This document shows positions 42,434 through 52,663 of a DNA stretch of 64,000 nucleotides, piece after piece. The DNA lies in the NCBI RefSeq assembly GCF_004745645.1, contig NZ_SRMB01000001.1, positions 558,001-622,000 of the forward strand, written 5' to 3'. Below the pieces are notes generated by a model that saw nothing but the letters and a program-made list of their open reading frames with translations, made no database searches and had not been told where the DNA came from. This DNA comes from Hymenobacter metallicola. Its GTDB lineage: Bacteria > Bacteroidota > Bacteroidia > Cytophagales > Hymenobacteraceae. Position 1 is the first letter of the stretch; each line of letters starts with the position of its first letter. Position numbers and translations under genes: made by a program.

Positions 42434-45403
42434 CTACCGGGCGCAGATGCCGCGGTAGGGGCAGTACTGGCACCGTTCCAAGTCGTCGGTTTTGCGGATG
42501 GGCTCCAGCGGGTCCATGATTTTGCGGGCAAACTCGTTGAGCAGCGCTTTGCCTTTTTCCACGAACGAGGTGCCGTCCTCGGTCAGGAAGGCCATGTCGG
42601 CCGTCATGGGGCCGGCGGTCAGGTTACGCAAGGAAATAATGGCGGCATCGGCGGCGGGCCGGCCGGCGTGTTCCAGCATGAAGCGGTAGAGCCAAAGCTG
42701 CCGCACCTTGTCGGCCGAGGAAGTGGCGTCGTGGAGCAGGCGGTTGGTGGCCGCCGTGGCATCGTCGCCGCGCTTTTGCAGCTTCAGGTCGTAGGGCTGC
42801 ACTAGGCCGGTCTTGTAGTCAACCACCCGCAGGCGGCCGTCGGCCAGCTCGTCGAGCCGGTCGGTGTAGCCAAACACAATCAGGTCGAAGGACTCGCCAT
42901 TTTCCAGCGTCACCGGCACCCGGGCATCCAGGATTTTTTCCAGGGCCACGATGCGCAGAGGCAACGCACCGGGCGTTTCCTGCAGGCCTTCCAGGTAGCG
43001 GCGCACCAGCTGGGCGGCCACCTGGCCCAGCACGTGGTTGAGGCCTTCGTCGGGGCGGGCGTGGCGTTCGTCCTGCTCGTGGCGCAGGGCCCGCTCCAGC
43101 TCCTGCGGAATCAGGCGAATCAGCACCGGGATATCCTCGGCCGTAATGGCTTTCTGCTTTTCCACGAAGGGCTGGAACAGCATTTCCAGGGTTTCGTGCA
43201 CCACCGTGCCGAAGCTGTCGGCGCCCAGCTTTTCCTCTACCTCGTCGGCCTCCTGAAACTTGGCCAGGCGGGCAAAGTAGAACTGCAGGGAGCAGTTCAG
43301 GTACTGATTCAGGGCCGAGGGCGAGAGGCCTTTTTCCAGCAACGTGCGCAAAGCCGCCAGCAGTTCGGCATCTTTTTCCAAGACCAAATCCCCGCCGTAC
43401 TCGCGCCGGGCCGCCGAGTCGGGCGCGTCGTCCAAGACGCTGGCCGTCAGGTCGCGCAGGGTCAGGTGGGGGTTCTGGGGCAGCAGGTCGTTCTGAATCT
43501 GGAGCAGAAACCGGCTCCGCTCCCCGGTGCGGGTGCCCTCAGCGCCGGGCAGCACGTGCAGCAGGTCCACGCGGCGGGCCCGCTGCAGCAGGCGCCAGAA
43601 CTGGTGGGCCGTGGCCGCCTCGTGGTCGGCGTAAGTCGGCATCTTGAACTGAGTCAGCACGTCGTAGGGAAACAGCGAGGAGTTGTTCTTGGGTGCCGGC
43701 AGCACCCGCTCGTTGCAGCTCAGAATAATGACGTGGTCAAAGTCCAGGGCCCGGGTTTCCAAAAGGCCCATCACCTGCACATCGGCAATGGGTTCCCCGC
43801 TGAAGGGCAGGCGGGTGCGGGTCATCTGCTCGTACAAGAACCGGCGGAAGGAGCGCACCGACAGCCGCTGCTCCCGGCAGTCGAACACCGAATCCAGGCG
43901 CTTCACGAGCGTGAAGAACAGATACAGGTACTCCGCTTCGATGGCCGAATGCTGGTCCTGATAAGCCTTTTTGAGCAAGTCAATCAGCGTGTAGCAGGCC
44001 GCAATAATATCGTCGCAGGTGTCCCAGGTAGCAAACAGGGCCTCCACCAGCGGGTGCTGCTGGCCCAGCTCCAGCAGCTCACTGGCGGGCAGCAGCACGG
44101 CGTTGCGCTTGATAATCTGGTTACAGATCTTGTCGAGCAGGCCGTGGTACTGCTTCTGGGGCTGCTTGTCGAGCCACTGCTGGTAGCGCCGCAGGAAGGG
44201 GTGGCCCAGCAGCTTGCTCACGGCCAGGTGGTGGTAGCGCGGCACGCCGTAGCCGGTTTCGGCGCTGCCCTCCCGAATGCCGGTCAGGTGCACTTCAAAC
44301 AGCAGATCCACCAGGTTGAACAGGGGCGTGCTCTGGAAGCTCAGGCCCATGGTCACGTTGTATTCGGGTACCTCCTCGGGGGGCAGGCCGTGGAGCACGG
44401 GTAGGAGCAGGGTTTCGTCGGGGAGCACCACGGCCACTTTAGCTTGCGGGTTTTCGCGGCGGGAAGCGGCCAGCAGCTGCCCGGCTACTTTGCCTTGCAT
44501 GCTGGCGTTGGCTACGCCCACAAACTGGATTTCCCGCTCCAACGTCCGTAGCAGATTCGGTAACCCCGTCCCGGTGTCGCCGAAGGCATCGGACGGCAAC
44601 TCCCAGTTTTTGCGGTACTGGCGCAAGTGTTGGCCGGCGCGGTTGGGCGAGTCGGTTTCCAGGTAAAAGGCGTCCCCGTCGAAGCGCACCTCGGCCCGGC
44701 CTTCCTTGAGCAAGAGCTGAATCAGCTTTTGTTCGGAGCGCGACAACGACCCCAGCCCCAGAAAGACGTGGCGCGGCAGCGTATCGCCATGTTCCAGGCG
44801 ATTCTGCACCTTGTTGACGGCCAGCCGGTAGGCCAGGCCGGGGTAGGCCAGGTGGGTTTGCTCCATACGACGGCGCAACCGCCAGTACACCTTTTCCAGG
44901 TCGTCCCAGAAGCGGAAGTAGGCCGCCGTGGTGCTCACCTCTGCCGGCGTGTCGGCCAGCTCCCAGCGCTCCAGGGCCTTGGCCTGGGTCAGGTATTCAA
45001 ATACTTTGGCGGGCGAGGCCAGGTTCTGGTCGAGGTTGGAGAAGTCCTGCACCAGCAAACCCGACCAGCCCACGAACTGGTCGAAATCGAGCTTGGGGTC
45101 AATGTCGCGCAGAATGTCGAAGAGCAAGAGCTGCAGGGCAATGGGCTCTTCGACCTGCACGCCCGAGAGCTCCACCATATAGTCTTCCATGGCTGCCACC
45201 CGCGGGCTCCACACCGCCGAGCCGGCTTCAGCGGCCAGGCTCAGCTCGTTTTTCAGGTAGACCACCGCCCGGCGCGTGGGCACCACCACTACCAGGTCCG
45301 ACAAGTCCTGCCCGGGAAAGCGCGTGAGCAGGTCGCGGGCGGCCTGGCTCAGAAACGAGTCGGTGGTGGTAATGGGTAGGGTGGAAGGGGCACTGGTATT
45401 CAT
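42434..45403 (-). CDS. AddB-like recombination nuclease subunit
   Basis: A 989-residue protein of the AddB/RexB-like group: a degenerate superfamily-1 helicase-like body (VVVVPTRRAVVYLKNELS, VMGLLETRALDFDHVIILSCNERVLP) and a C-terminal PD-(D/E)XK nuclease domain (LRVVDYKTGLVQPY). Cys residues for a 4Fe-4S cluster are visible: NQYLNCSLQFYF before the nuclease and CQYCPYRGIC at the very C-terminus, as in AddB. It would process double-strand ends for RecA together with the AddA-like helicase at 48.4-51.8 kb. The two are separated by three unrelated genes. Confidence 0.88.
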   Translation of the reverse strand: MNTSAPSTLPITTTDSFLSQAARDLLTRFPGQDLSDLVVVVPTRRAVVYLKNELSLAAEAGSAVWSPRVAAMEDYMVELSGVQVEEPIALQLLLFDILRDIDPKLDFDQFVGWSGLLVQDFSNLDQNLASPAKVFEYLTQAKALERWELADTPAEVSTTAAYFRFWDDLEKVYWRLRRRMEQTHLAYPGLAYRLAVNKVQNRLEHGDTLPRHVFLGLGSLSRSEQKLIQLLLKEGRAEVRFDGDAFYLETDSPNRAGQHLRQYRKNWELPSDAFGDTGTGLPNLLRTLEREIQFVGVANASMQGKVAGQLLAASRRENPQAKVAVVLPDETLLLPVLHGLPPEEVPEYNVTMGLSFQSTPLFNLVDLLFEVHLTGIREGSAETGYGVPRYHHLAVSKLLGHPFLRRYQQWLDKQPQKQYHGLLDKICNQIIKRNAVLLPASELLELGQQHPLVEALFATWDTCDDIIAACYTLIDLLKKAYQDQHSAIEAEYLYLFFTLVKRLDSVFDCREQRLSVRSFRRFLYEQMTRTRLPFSGEPIADVQVMGLLETRALDFDHVIILSCNERVLPAPKNNSSLFPYDVLTQFKMPTYADHEAATAHQFWRLLQRARRVDLLHVLPGAEGTRTGERSRFLLQIQNDLLPQNPHLTLRDLTASVLDDAPDSAARREYGGDLVLEKDAELLAALRTLLEKGLSPSALNQYLNCSLQFYFARLAKFQEADEVEEKLGADSFGTVVHETLEMLFQPFVEKQKAITAEDIPVLIRLIPQELERALRHEQDERHARPDEGLNHVLGQVAAQLVRRYLEGLQETPGALPLRIVALEKILDARVPVTLENGESFDLIVFGYTDRLDELADGRLRVVDYKTGLVQPYDLKLQKRGDDATAATNRLLHDATSSADKVRQLWLYRFMLEHAGRPAADAAIISLRNLTAGPMTADMAFLTEDGTSFVEKGKALLNEFARKIMDPLEPIRKTDDLERCQYCPYRGICAR

Positions 45404-45515
45404 AGAAAGTAAAGATACCTTGCGGGCCAGGATATCCCGCAGGTGATTTGGACCGGACCAGAGCTAAGGCGCTCCGGTGTAGAGGCTGCAACAACCAACC
45501 GTTTCTGCTAACCAC

Positions 45516-46274
45516 ATGATTCCTGACTTCTTAGCACCCTTTGCCGAGCAGCTCCGGCAGCATGCGCTGCAAAGCATTAAAATCAAAGCAACCCCGCTAG
45601 GAAAAAACGGGCCGGGGTCGGCGGCCAGCAAGTTTGGCGGCCTGCCGTTTCTACCGCTGAGCGTTGCCTACCCGCGGGACGAAAACGGGAAGCCGCTGCT
45701 GCTACTGGCCCAGATCAACCTGGCCGAGCTGCCGGCTACCGAGTGGCTGCCCGCCGCGGGCCTGCTGCAGTTTTACGTGCCAACAGATCTAGGCTACGAA
45801 ACAGGTGAGTCCCAGGTGCTCTACTTAGGTCCCGAGCAGCTAGGAGAGGAAATGCAGCAGGATTTCAGCTTTCTGCCCGCCGACCACTACAACGAAAACC
45901 CGGTGCGTGGTGAACACCGGCTGGCGTTTGCGCTGACCACGGAGTACGGGGGCCTGGAAGATGCCCGCTTTACTGTCGATTTTAACGGCCGCACGGCCCG
46001 CGCCTACAACTCGAGGCTACCCCGGGCCCAGAAGCAGGAATTCAACAAGCTATTCGGCGGCGAAGGCCACAAGCTGGGCGGCTACGCCCTGTTCACCCAG
46101 GGCGACCCGCGGGCCTACACCCCGGAAATGGCCAAGGACGTGCAACTGCTGCAAATCGATCTGGACGAGCACATCATGTTCGGCGACTCTGGCGTAGCTC
46201 ACTTCTTCATCAGCGCCCAGGCCCTGCAAAACCGCGAGTTCGATAAGGCCTACTTCTACTGGGACTGTTGCTAA
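45516..46274 (+). CDS. YwqG-family (DUF1963) protein
   Basis: A 252-residue cytoplasmic protein. GSAASKFGGLPFLPLSVAYPRDENGKPLLLLAQINLAELP and GLLQFYV are typical of DUF1963/YwqG, and the C-terminus GGYALFTQGDPR...LLQIDLDEHIMFGDSGVAHFFISAQALQNREFDKAYFYWDCC completes the family. Function unknown, though family members often occur beside toxin-immunity genes. It diverges from the AddB-like gene and converges with the transporter gene, with 6 bp between stop codons. Confidence 0.88.
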   Translation: MIPDFLAPFAEQLRQHALQSIKIKATPLGKNGPGSAASKFGGLPFLPLSVAYPRDENGKPLLLLAQINLAELPATEWLPAAGLLQFYVPTDLGYETGESQVLYLGPEQLGEEMQQDFSFLPADHYNENPVRGEHRLAFALTTEYGGLEDARFTVDFNGRTARAYNSRLPRAQKQEFNKLFGGEGHKLGGYALFTQGDPRAYTPEMAKDVQLLQIDLDEHIMFGDSGVAHFFISAQALQNREFDKAYFYWDCC

Positions 46275-46280
46275 ACTGCC

Positions 46281-47549
46281 CTAGTGCCCCACGGCTACTT
46301 CGGCGGCTTCTTCCGGTACGCCCGTGGGCGCCACCGGAGCCACGTAGTGACGCAGCGACTTCATGGCCAGCAGCATGCTGATAACGGTGAGCACCGCCCC
46401 GGTCAGGAAAGCGGCCCCGGGGAAATGCACGGGGGCTTTGGGCCCAGTGAAAAAGGAAAATAAGTTGGTCATTAGCGGCGGCCCGATAATGGACGTAAGG
46501 CTTACCAGGCTCGTCAGAGCGCCTTGCAGCTCGCCTTGCTCGTTGGCTGGTACCTGCCCCGACATAATGCCTTGCAACGCCGGGCCCGCAATGCCGCCCA
46601 GGCAGTAGGGAATCAGAAACACAAACATCATCCAGCCCACTGGTGCAAACGCAAACAGCGAAAACCCCAGGGCGTAGAAGGCCAGACCCAGAAAAACTGA
46701 GCGTTTGGCGCCCAGCCAGGGGTTGAGCCGCCGAATCAGCAGACCCTGTACCAAGGCCGTGAGTGTACCGATAGCGCCGAGCGAGTAGCCCACCCAGGCC
46801 TCGTTCCACTTAAACTTGTACATCGTGTAGTACGACCAGGTGCTTTGGGTGGAGTGGGCCGCAATGTAGACCAGTACCAAGGAGCCTACCATGCCCAGAA
46901 TCACGGGGTACTTCTGCAGCTGGCGCAACGAGCCGACGGGGTTGGCCCGGCGCCAGTCGAACTTGCGGCGGTGGGCTTCGTCCAGGGACTCGGGCAAGAT
47001 AAAGAAGCCGTAGAGCCAGTTAATCATGGTCAGGGCGGCGGCTACCAAAAAGGGCACCCGCGGCCCAAACTGCCCCAGCACACCCCCGATTACCGGCCCG
47101 ATAATAAAGCCCAGCCCAAAAGCAGCCCCAATCATACCGAAGTTCTGGGCCCGCTTTTCCGGAATGCTGATGTCGGCAATATAGGCTGAGGCCGTGGTGA
47201 AGCTGGCCCCGGTAATGCCGGCAATAATGCGGCCCACAAACAGCCAGGTGATGGTCGGGGCAAAGGCCACGAATAAATAGTCGAGGCCGAAGCCGAGCAG
47301 GGCAAACAGCAGCACGGGCCGCCGGCCGTACTGGTCGGAGAGGTTGCCCAGCACCGGGGAAAACAGAAACTGCATGCTGGCAAAGGCAAACATCAGCCAG
47401 CCGCCGTAGCGCGAGGCGTCGCTGATAGTGCCGCCCGTGAGGTTGCTGATCAGCTTGGGAATCACGGGGATGATGATGCCGAACCCGATAACATCCAGCA
47501 GCAGCGTAATGAAGATGAAGCCGAGGGCGGCCTGGCGTTTATCCGACAT
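46281..47549 (-). CDS. MFS transporter of the TetA/TCR group
   Basis: A 422-residue, 12-helix major facilitator protein. The N-terminal [27 protein letters not shown] and motif [15 protein letters not shown], together with [22 protein letters not shown], place it with TetA-type drug:proton antiporters. Such proteins in environmental Bacteroidota are usually chromosomal homologues; no tetR-like regulator lies next to it, so tetracycline resistance cannot be inferred. It is convergent with the DUF1963 gene. Confidence 0.9.
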   Translation of the reverse strand: MSDKRQAALGFIFITLLLDVIGFGIIIPVIPKLISNLTGGTISDASRYGGWLMFAFASMQFLFSPVLGNLSDQYGRRPVLLFALLGFGLDYLFVAFAPTITWLFVGRIIAGITGASFTTASAYIADISIPEKRAQNFGMIGAAFGLGFIIGPVIGGVLGQFGPRVPFLVAAALTMINWLYGFFILPESLDEAHRRKFDWRRANPVGSLRQLQKYPVILGMVGSLVLVYIAAHSTQSTWSYYTMYKFKWNEAWVGYSLGAIGTLTALVQGLLIRRLNPWLGAKRSVFLGLAFYALGFSLFAFAPVGWMMFVFLIPYCLGGIAGPALQGIMSGQVPANEQGELQGALTSLVSLTSIIGPPLMTNLFSFFTGPKAPVHFPGAAFLTGAVLTVISMLLAMKSLRHYVAPVAPTGVPEEAAEVAVGH

Positions 47550-47738
47550 AACGAATTCGGTTGCTAATTTTTTTGGCGAAGCAAAATACTAAATTTTTAC
47601 GCAATTGCAGTAGTCAAGTTGAATATAGTTGCCTGACAGTGTATCGTCCCCTGAACTGATCCGTACTGGGCTGAAGCGCGCAAGCCCGGAAGTTTGGGTT
47701 TCTTGCGCCTATATTCTCAACTTCTTATTCTTTGCATT

Positions 47739-48401
47739 ATGCTGGTTTTCTTTGGATTAGGCCAAACCCGAATTACGACAACGGCCCTCTCTGGCGTTGC
47801 CTGCGCTTACTGCGGCACCCCAGAATCGTTGACTGCCACGGTGTTTTCGCGCTATTTTCACCTTTTTTGGCTACCGTTCATTCCCCTCGGCAAGTTTAGC
47901 CTGACCCAGTGCGGCCATTGCAAGCAGGTGCTGGAGCAAAAGGAAATGCCCGCCGCTTACCAGGCTCCGGTAGCCGCTACCCAGAATCAGGCCCGGTTGC
48001 CGGTTACCAATTACCTGATGCTTATTCTGCTCGGTATAGCCGTGCTGTTTATTATTGGCGTGGGGCTGTTTAGCGACAAAGACCCCGAAGCGGCCTCCGC
48101 GGTAGAACCCGCCACGGGCACTTCAGTAGCTGAGGAAGCGCCGGCCGAAATGCCCACCGCCGGGGCAGTGTTCTTGATGCCGATGGGTACTGGCCGCTAT
48201 TCGCTGATGCAGGTCGTCAAAACCACTCCCGACAGCGCCTACTTCCGCATCACCAACCCGCTCACGGGTGGGCCCGGCACGGCCAAAATAACCAGCGCCC
48301 TGCGCGACTCAGTGGCGCCAGCCAACCAGGCTACGGCCTGGAGCCGCCAGCAGTGGCAAACGGTGCGGCAGTACAACAAGGAATTTATTAGGCTGCGGTA
48401 A
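47739..48401 (+). CDS. Zinc-ribbon membrane protein
   Basis: A 220-residue protein. The first 70 residues MLVFFGLGQTRI...CAYCGTPESL...FHLFWLPFIPLGKFSLTQCGHCKQVL match the zinc-ribbon family found at the N-termini of membrane proteins (two CxxC pairs). A single membrane helix follows (YLMLILLGIAVLFIIGVGLF), then a linker and a beta-rich domain of unknown function (GAVFLMPMGTGRYSLMQVVKTTPDSAYFRI). The ATG at 47739 was chosen because this family starts there; the frame opens at 47694. Confidence 0.75.
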   Translation: MLVFFGLGQTRITTTALSGVACAYCGTPESLTATVFSRYFHLFWLPFIPLGKFSLTQCGHCKQVLEQKEMPAAYQAPVAATQNQARLPVTNYLMLILLGIAVLFIIGVGLFSDKDPEAASAVEPATGTSVAEEAPAEMPTAGAVFLMPMGTGRYSLMQVVKTTPDSAYFRITNPLTGGPGTAKITSALRDSVAPANQATAWSRQQWQTVRQYNKEFIRLR

Positions 48402-48434
48402 CTAGTTGTTTGAAAGTCTACTAGAGCACCCACG

Positions 48435-51400
48435 CTAAAATACCACTACCTCTTCCGAGTCAAAGTAGTAGAGCACGCACTGCACCTCGGTGTACCCCAG
48501 CTGCCGAAACAGACCCGCGTACTGCTGGAGCTGGCGGCGGTGCTGGGGCTCGGGCGGCGGAATCTTGAAGTCAATCAGCGTCACGCGGCCCGGGGCGGGC
48601 TGCACGTTGGGCTCGAACACAATCCGGTCGGGCTTATACTCCTGGCGGCGGGTGCCACCCACCAGGATTTCCCGCTCGGTTTCCACAGCCACGGCTAGGC
48701 TGAAGTAGTGGGCCATCTGCGGGTTTTCCACGGTGCGCCGCAGCAGGCTCACCAGCGTCCCTTTTTCCTTGCTGCTGACTAGGCCCTCGGCCACGAGCTG
48801 AGCGGCTACCCGGTCCACGTCGGTGGCTACTTCGAGGCGGCGCAAGGCGTAGTGCAGCTTGCGGTTCCACTCGCGCTGGGCCTGTTGGTCGTTGAAGTCA
48901 AAAATTGTGTTAGCGTGGCGGCGCAGGCGCAGGCGCTCCTCCCAGGGCGTGCTGCTCAGGTTGGATAGGGAATAAGTTTCGGTTACTTCCTGGGCCTTGA
49001 GCCGGGGCACGAAGTGGTGGCTGTCGGCCAGGGTGTAGGCCGTGCGCTCATCGTTCCAGGCACCGGTAGCCATAAGGTAGCGGTGCAACAGCTCGGCCAC
49101 CGTCTTGGCCGGCTCGGCGGCCGTTGGCGCCTCAAACTCCTTGGCGGCTTTGGTGGGCTTGGGCCGCCGACTAATGGCGTAGAGCCGGTGCCGGGGGCGG
49201 GTAAAAGCTACGTAGAGCATGTTGAGGCCTTCCAGAAAGGTCTTTTCCAGCTCCTCAGTGTACTGCTGGGCCAGCGGGGTGCGCAGCAGGGCCTGGGTTT
49301 GGCTGACCACCGCAATGGGCGGCATGTCGGGCACGGGCTTTTCCTCCTCCGGCAGCTGGCCCCAGAGCAATGTGCCACGGTAGGGCGTCAGGCTCCAATC
49401 GGCGAAGGGCACGATGACCACCCCGTAGGCCAGGCCCTTGGCCTTGTGCACGGTGGTAATAGTAATGGCGTCGCGCCCGGCCGGGGCGTTGATGCTCAGC
49501 GCGCTTTTCTTCTGCTCCCAATAGGCCAGAAAGTTGTTGAGGTTGTTGCCAAAGCGCAGGCTATATTCCAGGGTCAGGTCCAGAAAGCGGAACAGGTACT
49601 CACTTTCCTCGTTGCGGCCCAGCAGCCCGAAAGTGCCCATCAGCCGCTCGGTCAGCTCGTAGAGGCCCAGGTTGCCGGTTTCCCGCTCCCGCACGTCGTA
49701 GCCCAGGCTGCGCAGCTCATCAAAAAAGTCCTGGGCTTTTTCGGCGTTGGCCAGCGTGGCAATGTGGCGGGCCCGGGCCGGGGTGGGGGCCAGCTGCCGC
49801 ACCACCTTATCCACCAGCAGCAGGGCCTCGGCCCGGGCCAGGGTATCGGCGGGCCGGTTCAGCACCCGAAACAAGGCCACCAGCAAATTCACCACCTCGG
49901 CAAACTCCAACGACAGCGAATCGGCCGAAATAATAGGGTAGCCCCGCTCTTTCAGAAACTTAGCCACCTGGCGGCTACTGTCGCGGCGGCGGCAGAGCAC
50001 GGCAATATCCTGAAGCCGAAACCCGTCCTGCATAGCCTGCTCCACCAGCTGCAAGGTCAAATACAGCGTGCTGGCTTCGTAGTCAAATACCTCGTCGGGA
50101 CCCACGCCGGGCAGTGTTTCCGGGGTATAGTCGCCCGTTACCGGGTCGTAGCGCCGGGCGGGGGCGTCGTCTTCGGTAAAGAGCAATTCCACGTGGCCGG
50201 CTTCCCCGCCGGGCGTCTGTTGGCCAAAATGCTCATCGTAAATGCTCTGCACCAGCGGCAGCTGCGGGTGGGTTTGGCTGACCTGCCCGAAAAAGTCGTT
50301 GTTGAACTGGATGATTTCCGGGGCCGAGCGGTAGTTGGTGTTCAAATGCTCGGGCGTCAGGGCCTGGTCCAGGGTGTAGTAGCGGTCCTGTAGCAGCCCG
50401 CGCAGCTCCTCGTCGGCCACCCGGCCGTAGAGGTGGTGGGTTTCATTCTTGTGCAACCGCAGAATCTGCTCCATTTCTCCGCCCCGCCAGCGGTAAATGG
50501 CCTGCTTGGCGTCGCCCACAGCCAACGACAGGTTGCCGGTCGACACGGCATTTTCGACCAGGGGCAGCAGGTTGTTCCACTGCAAAACCGACGTGTCCTG
50601 AAACTCGTCGATGAGCAGGTGCAGGTACCGTTCGCCCATCCGCTCGTAGAGAAAGGGCACCGGCTCGCGCAGCACGATGCTGGCAATGCGGCGGTTAAAC
50701 TCGGCAATGAGCACCACGCCCCGCTCCCGGCTGAGCTGGTCCACGGCCTTGCTCAGCTCGCTCAGCAAGGACACGTGAAACAGGTAGGGCAGCATGCCGT
50801 TCACCAGAATGTAGTCCGCCAGCAGCGTGGCCCGCAGGTTTTCCAGCTCCTGGTAGTAGCGGGTCACGTCCTCTTTCACCGCGTCGACGCGCTGCTTGTC
50901 GGCGGCCGTTTTCACCTTGCCGCTGTACCACTTGTCCTGCTCAAAGGTGGCCCGCACGTAGCTGTTGGCCTCTTTGTCGGGCAAGAGCCGCTCTTCCCAC
51001 TTGGTGAAGTAGCCGATGATGCCGTTTTTGCCCTGGTACAAGTCGGCTTCCGTCACGCCGGCCGTTTCCAGGGCTACTATGGCCTGCAGGGCCGCCAGCT
51101 GAAACTTGCCCTCAATCACCTCCTTGCGCTTGCGCAGGGTCTCGTGCAGCCGCCGGTAGTCCTGCAACGACATTTTCTGCAGCTGGGTCACGGCCTCGTG
51201 CACGGGCTCCGAGAGCAGAAAGCGCCCGAACTGTACCAGCTCGTCGCTTAGGTTGTTCCAGCTCCGGCCCTCGTCGGCTTTGCTCAGGGCGTAGTCGGCC
51301 AGGGAGCGGCTGAGCAGGGCCGCGTTGGGGTCCCGGTTGACGCGGTCCAGCAGCAGGGCCACCGCGCTTTGCAGCACCGCGTCGCCGTCGAGCTCCACCT

Positions 51401-51845
51401 CAAACGTGGCCGGCAAGCCCAGCTCCCGGGTAAAGGCCTGCACAATGCGCTGCACGAAGGAGTCGATGGTGCTCACGCCAAAGTCGGCGTAGTGGTAGAG
51501 TACCAGCCGGAAGGTAGCCGCCGCCCGCCGCCGCAGTTCCTGCCGCTGTTCCTCGGGCGTTTCGGCGCGCTTCGGCAAGTGGCCTTCCGCGGCCAGCTCC
51601 CGGGCAATGTCGCCCAGCAGCGCATCCTGCTGATGTGCGTCATCGGGGTAAGCAAAGCTGCGCAAGGCGCTGATAATCCGCTCCTTCATCTCGCCCGCCG
51701 CGTCGTTGGTGAAGGTGATAGCCAGAATACTCTTGAAGTAGGCCGGGTCTTCGGAGCCCAAGGCCAGCTTCAGGTATTCCTTGGTCAGCTGGTAGGTTTT
51801 GCCGGAGCCGGCGGAGGACGAGTAAATACGGAAGGTGGCAGGCAT
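48435..51845 (-). CDS. AddA-like UvrD/Rep helicase with C-terminal nuclease
   Basis: A 1136-residue superfamily-1 helicase: Walker A SSAGSGKTYQLTKEYL (residues about 9-24), LLIDEFQDTSVLQW (Walker B), VGDAKQAIYRWRGG, NYRSAPEI, ITTVHKAKGLAYGVVIVPF and MLYVAFTRPRHRLY. The C-terminal domain ends VTLIDFKIPPPEPQHRRQLQQYAGL, a PD-(D/E)XK nuclease of the RecB/AddA type. With the AddB-like gene at 42.4 kb it would make a two-subunit, two-nuclease end-resection complex. Both lie on the minus strand but do not adjoin. Confidence 0.92.
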   Translation of the reverse strand: MPATFRIYSSSAGSGKTYQLTKEYLKLALGSEDPAYFKSILAITFTNDAAGEMKERIISALRSFAYPDDAHQQDALLGDIARELAAEGHLPKRAETPEEQRQELRRRAAATFRLVLYHYADFGVSTIDSFVQRIVQAFTRELGLPATFEVELDGDAVLQSAVALLLDRVNRDPNAALLSRSLADYALSKADEGRSWNNLSDELVQFGRFLLSEPVHEAVTQLQKMSLQDYRRLHETLRKRKEVIEGKFQLAALQAIVALETAGVTEADLYQGKNGIIGYFTKWEERLLPDKEANSYVRATFEQDKWYSGKVKTAADKQRVDAVKEDVTRYYQELENLRATLLADYILVNGMLPYLFHVSLLSELSKAVDQLSRERGVVLIAEFNRRIASIVLREPVPFLYERMGERYLHLLIDEFQDTSVLQWNNLLPLVENAVSTGNLSLAVGDAKQAIYRWRGGEMEQILRLHKNETHHLYGRVADEELRGLLQDRYYTLDQALTPEHLNTNYRSAPEIIQFNNDFFGQVSQTHPQLPLVQSIYDEHFGQQTPGGEAGHVELLFTEDDAPARRYDPVTGDYTPETLPGVGPDEVFDYEASTLYLTLQLVEQAMQDGFRLQDIAVLCRRRDSSRQVAKFLKERGYPIISADSLSLEFAEVVNLLVALFRVLNRPADTLARAEALLLVDKVVRQLAPTPARARHIATLANAEKAQDFFDELRSLGYDVRERETGNLGLYELTERLMGTFGLLGRNEESEYLFRFLDLTLEYSLRFGNNLNNFLAYWEQKKSALSINAPAGRDAITITTVHKAKGLAYGVVIVPFADWSLTPYRGTLLWGQLPEEEKPVPDMPPIAVVSQTQALLRTPLAQQYTEELEKTFLEGLNMLYVAFTRPRHRLYAISRRPKPTKAAKEFEAPTAAEPAKTVAELLHRYLMATGAWNDERTAYTLADSHHFVPRLKAQEVTETYSLSNLSSTPWEERLRLRRHANTIFDFNDQQAQREWNRKLHYALRRLEVATDVDRVAAQLVAEGLVSSKEKGTLVSLLRRTVENPQMAHYFSLAVAVETEREILVGGTRRQEYKPDRIVFEPNVQPAPGRVTLIDFKIPPPEPQHRRQLQQYAGLFRQLGYTEVQCVLYYFDSEEVVVF

Positions 51846-51958
51846 TGGAGGAGAGGAAAGCGGCCCGCAAGATACTTGATAAGCGGCGGTGAATAGCCGG
51901 TTTTAGATAGATTGCGGCTGCTTATATCCCCTTTGCCTTTTCCCTATTTTCTGCCAAC

Positions 51959-52663
51959 GTGCTCTTCGTGCGGAATCTACTCCTAACCCTGCTGCTTGCA
52001 ATTCCGATAACCGGAGCATCAGCGCAGCCGTCTTCGCCCGCCAGCTCCCTGCTGACACCGGCTCAGGTAGCGGCCAGGTTCACACCAGCGGTAAAAAGCG
52101 TACTAGGCATTACCCTGCCCATCTTTCGGGTGTACAAGTACTCGGATACTTCCGGCGTCTATTACGCCGTACTGACGGAAAGCCAGGACTCGCGGGATGC
52201 GGAAGGCGAGTTGTTGAATAAGCAAATCAAAGCCCTGGTCTTCAAGAATAGTCCGCAGGGGCTGGTGAAAGCCTGGGAGCTCAACGACCGTATCCTGCAG
52301 AACGAGCAAGAGGAAGAAACCATCTGGTTCTGGACTAAGTACGCCGAGTTTAAAGACTACGACCAGGATGGTCTCATCGAGCCTATCATCGTGTATGGCA
52401 CCTCCGGGCTAAATGGCTACGATGACGGGCGCCTCAAGTTCCTGATTTACTACAAGGGGCAAAAAGTAGCCCTTCGCCACCAGAACAGCGTGCTGGACTA
52501 CGGCCGGTCTACGCAGGTAGACAAAGCCTTCTACGCCCTGCCCGCCGGCCTGCAGGCCGCCGTGAGGCAAAAGATGGAAGCCCTGGATGCCGCGGGCCTG
52601 GCTATTTTCCCTTCTGGCTGGCAAACTTCCATGAAGAATAAAAAGATGGTCTACGACGACTAG
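51959..52663 (+). CDS. Exported protein of unknown function
   Basis: A 234-residue protein with a signal peptide (LLLTLLLAIPITGASAQ). It starts at GTG 51959 or 51968; no ATG precedes the signal. The mature part has a repeat-like pattern and an EF-hand-like loop FKDYDQDGLIEPIIVYGT, followed by DDGRLKFLIYYKGQKVALRHQNSVLDYGRSTQVDKAF. It resembles a Bacteroidota family annotated, after a Riemerella gene, as M949_RS01915 surface polysaccharide biosynthesis; I am unsure of this. Its stop overlaps the stop of the convergent thioesterase gene (CTAG). Confidence 0.6.
   Translation: MLFVRNLLLTLLLAIPITGASAQPSSPASSLLTPAQVAARFTPAVKSVLGITLPIFRVYKYSDTSGVYYAVLTESQDSRDAEGELLNKQIKALVFKNSPQGLVKAWELNDRILQNEQEEETIWFWTKYAEFKDYDQDGLIEPIIVYGTSGLNGYDDGRLKFLIYYKGQKVALRHQNSVLDYGRSTQVDKAFYALPAGLQAAVRQKMEALDAAGLAIFPSGWQTSMKNKKMVYDD

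Noticed and set aside
43034..44404. Long plus-strand frame inside the AddB-like gene
   Set aside because: Antisense shadow; Gln/Val/Leu-rich, no family motif. The same applies to similar long frames at 14.9-15.9, 19.6-21.1, 24.2-25.2, 49.0-50.4 and 54.6-55.5 kb.
46281..47549. Tetracycline resistance gene
   Set aside because: The transporter has TetA-like motifs, but no regulator or mobile element is near and many chromosomal drug:proton antiporters look alike.
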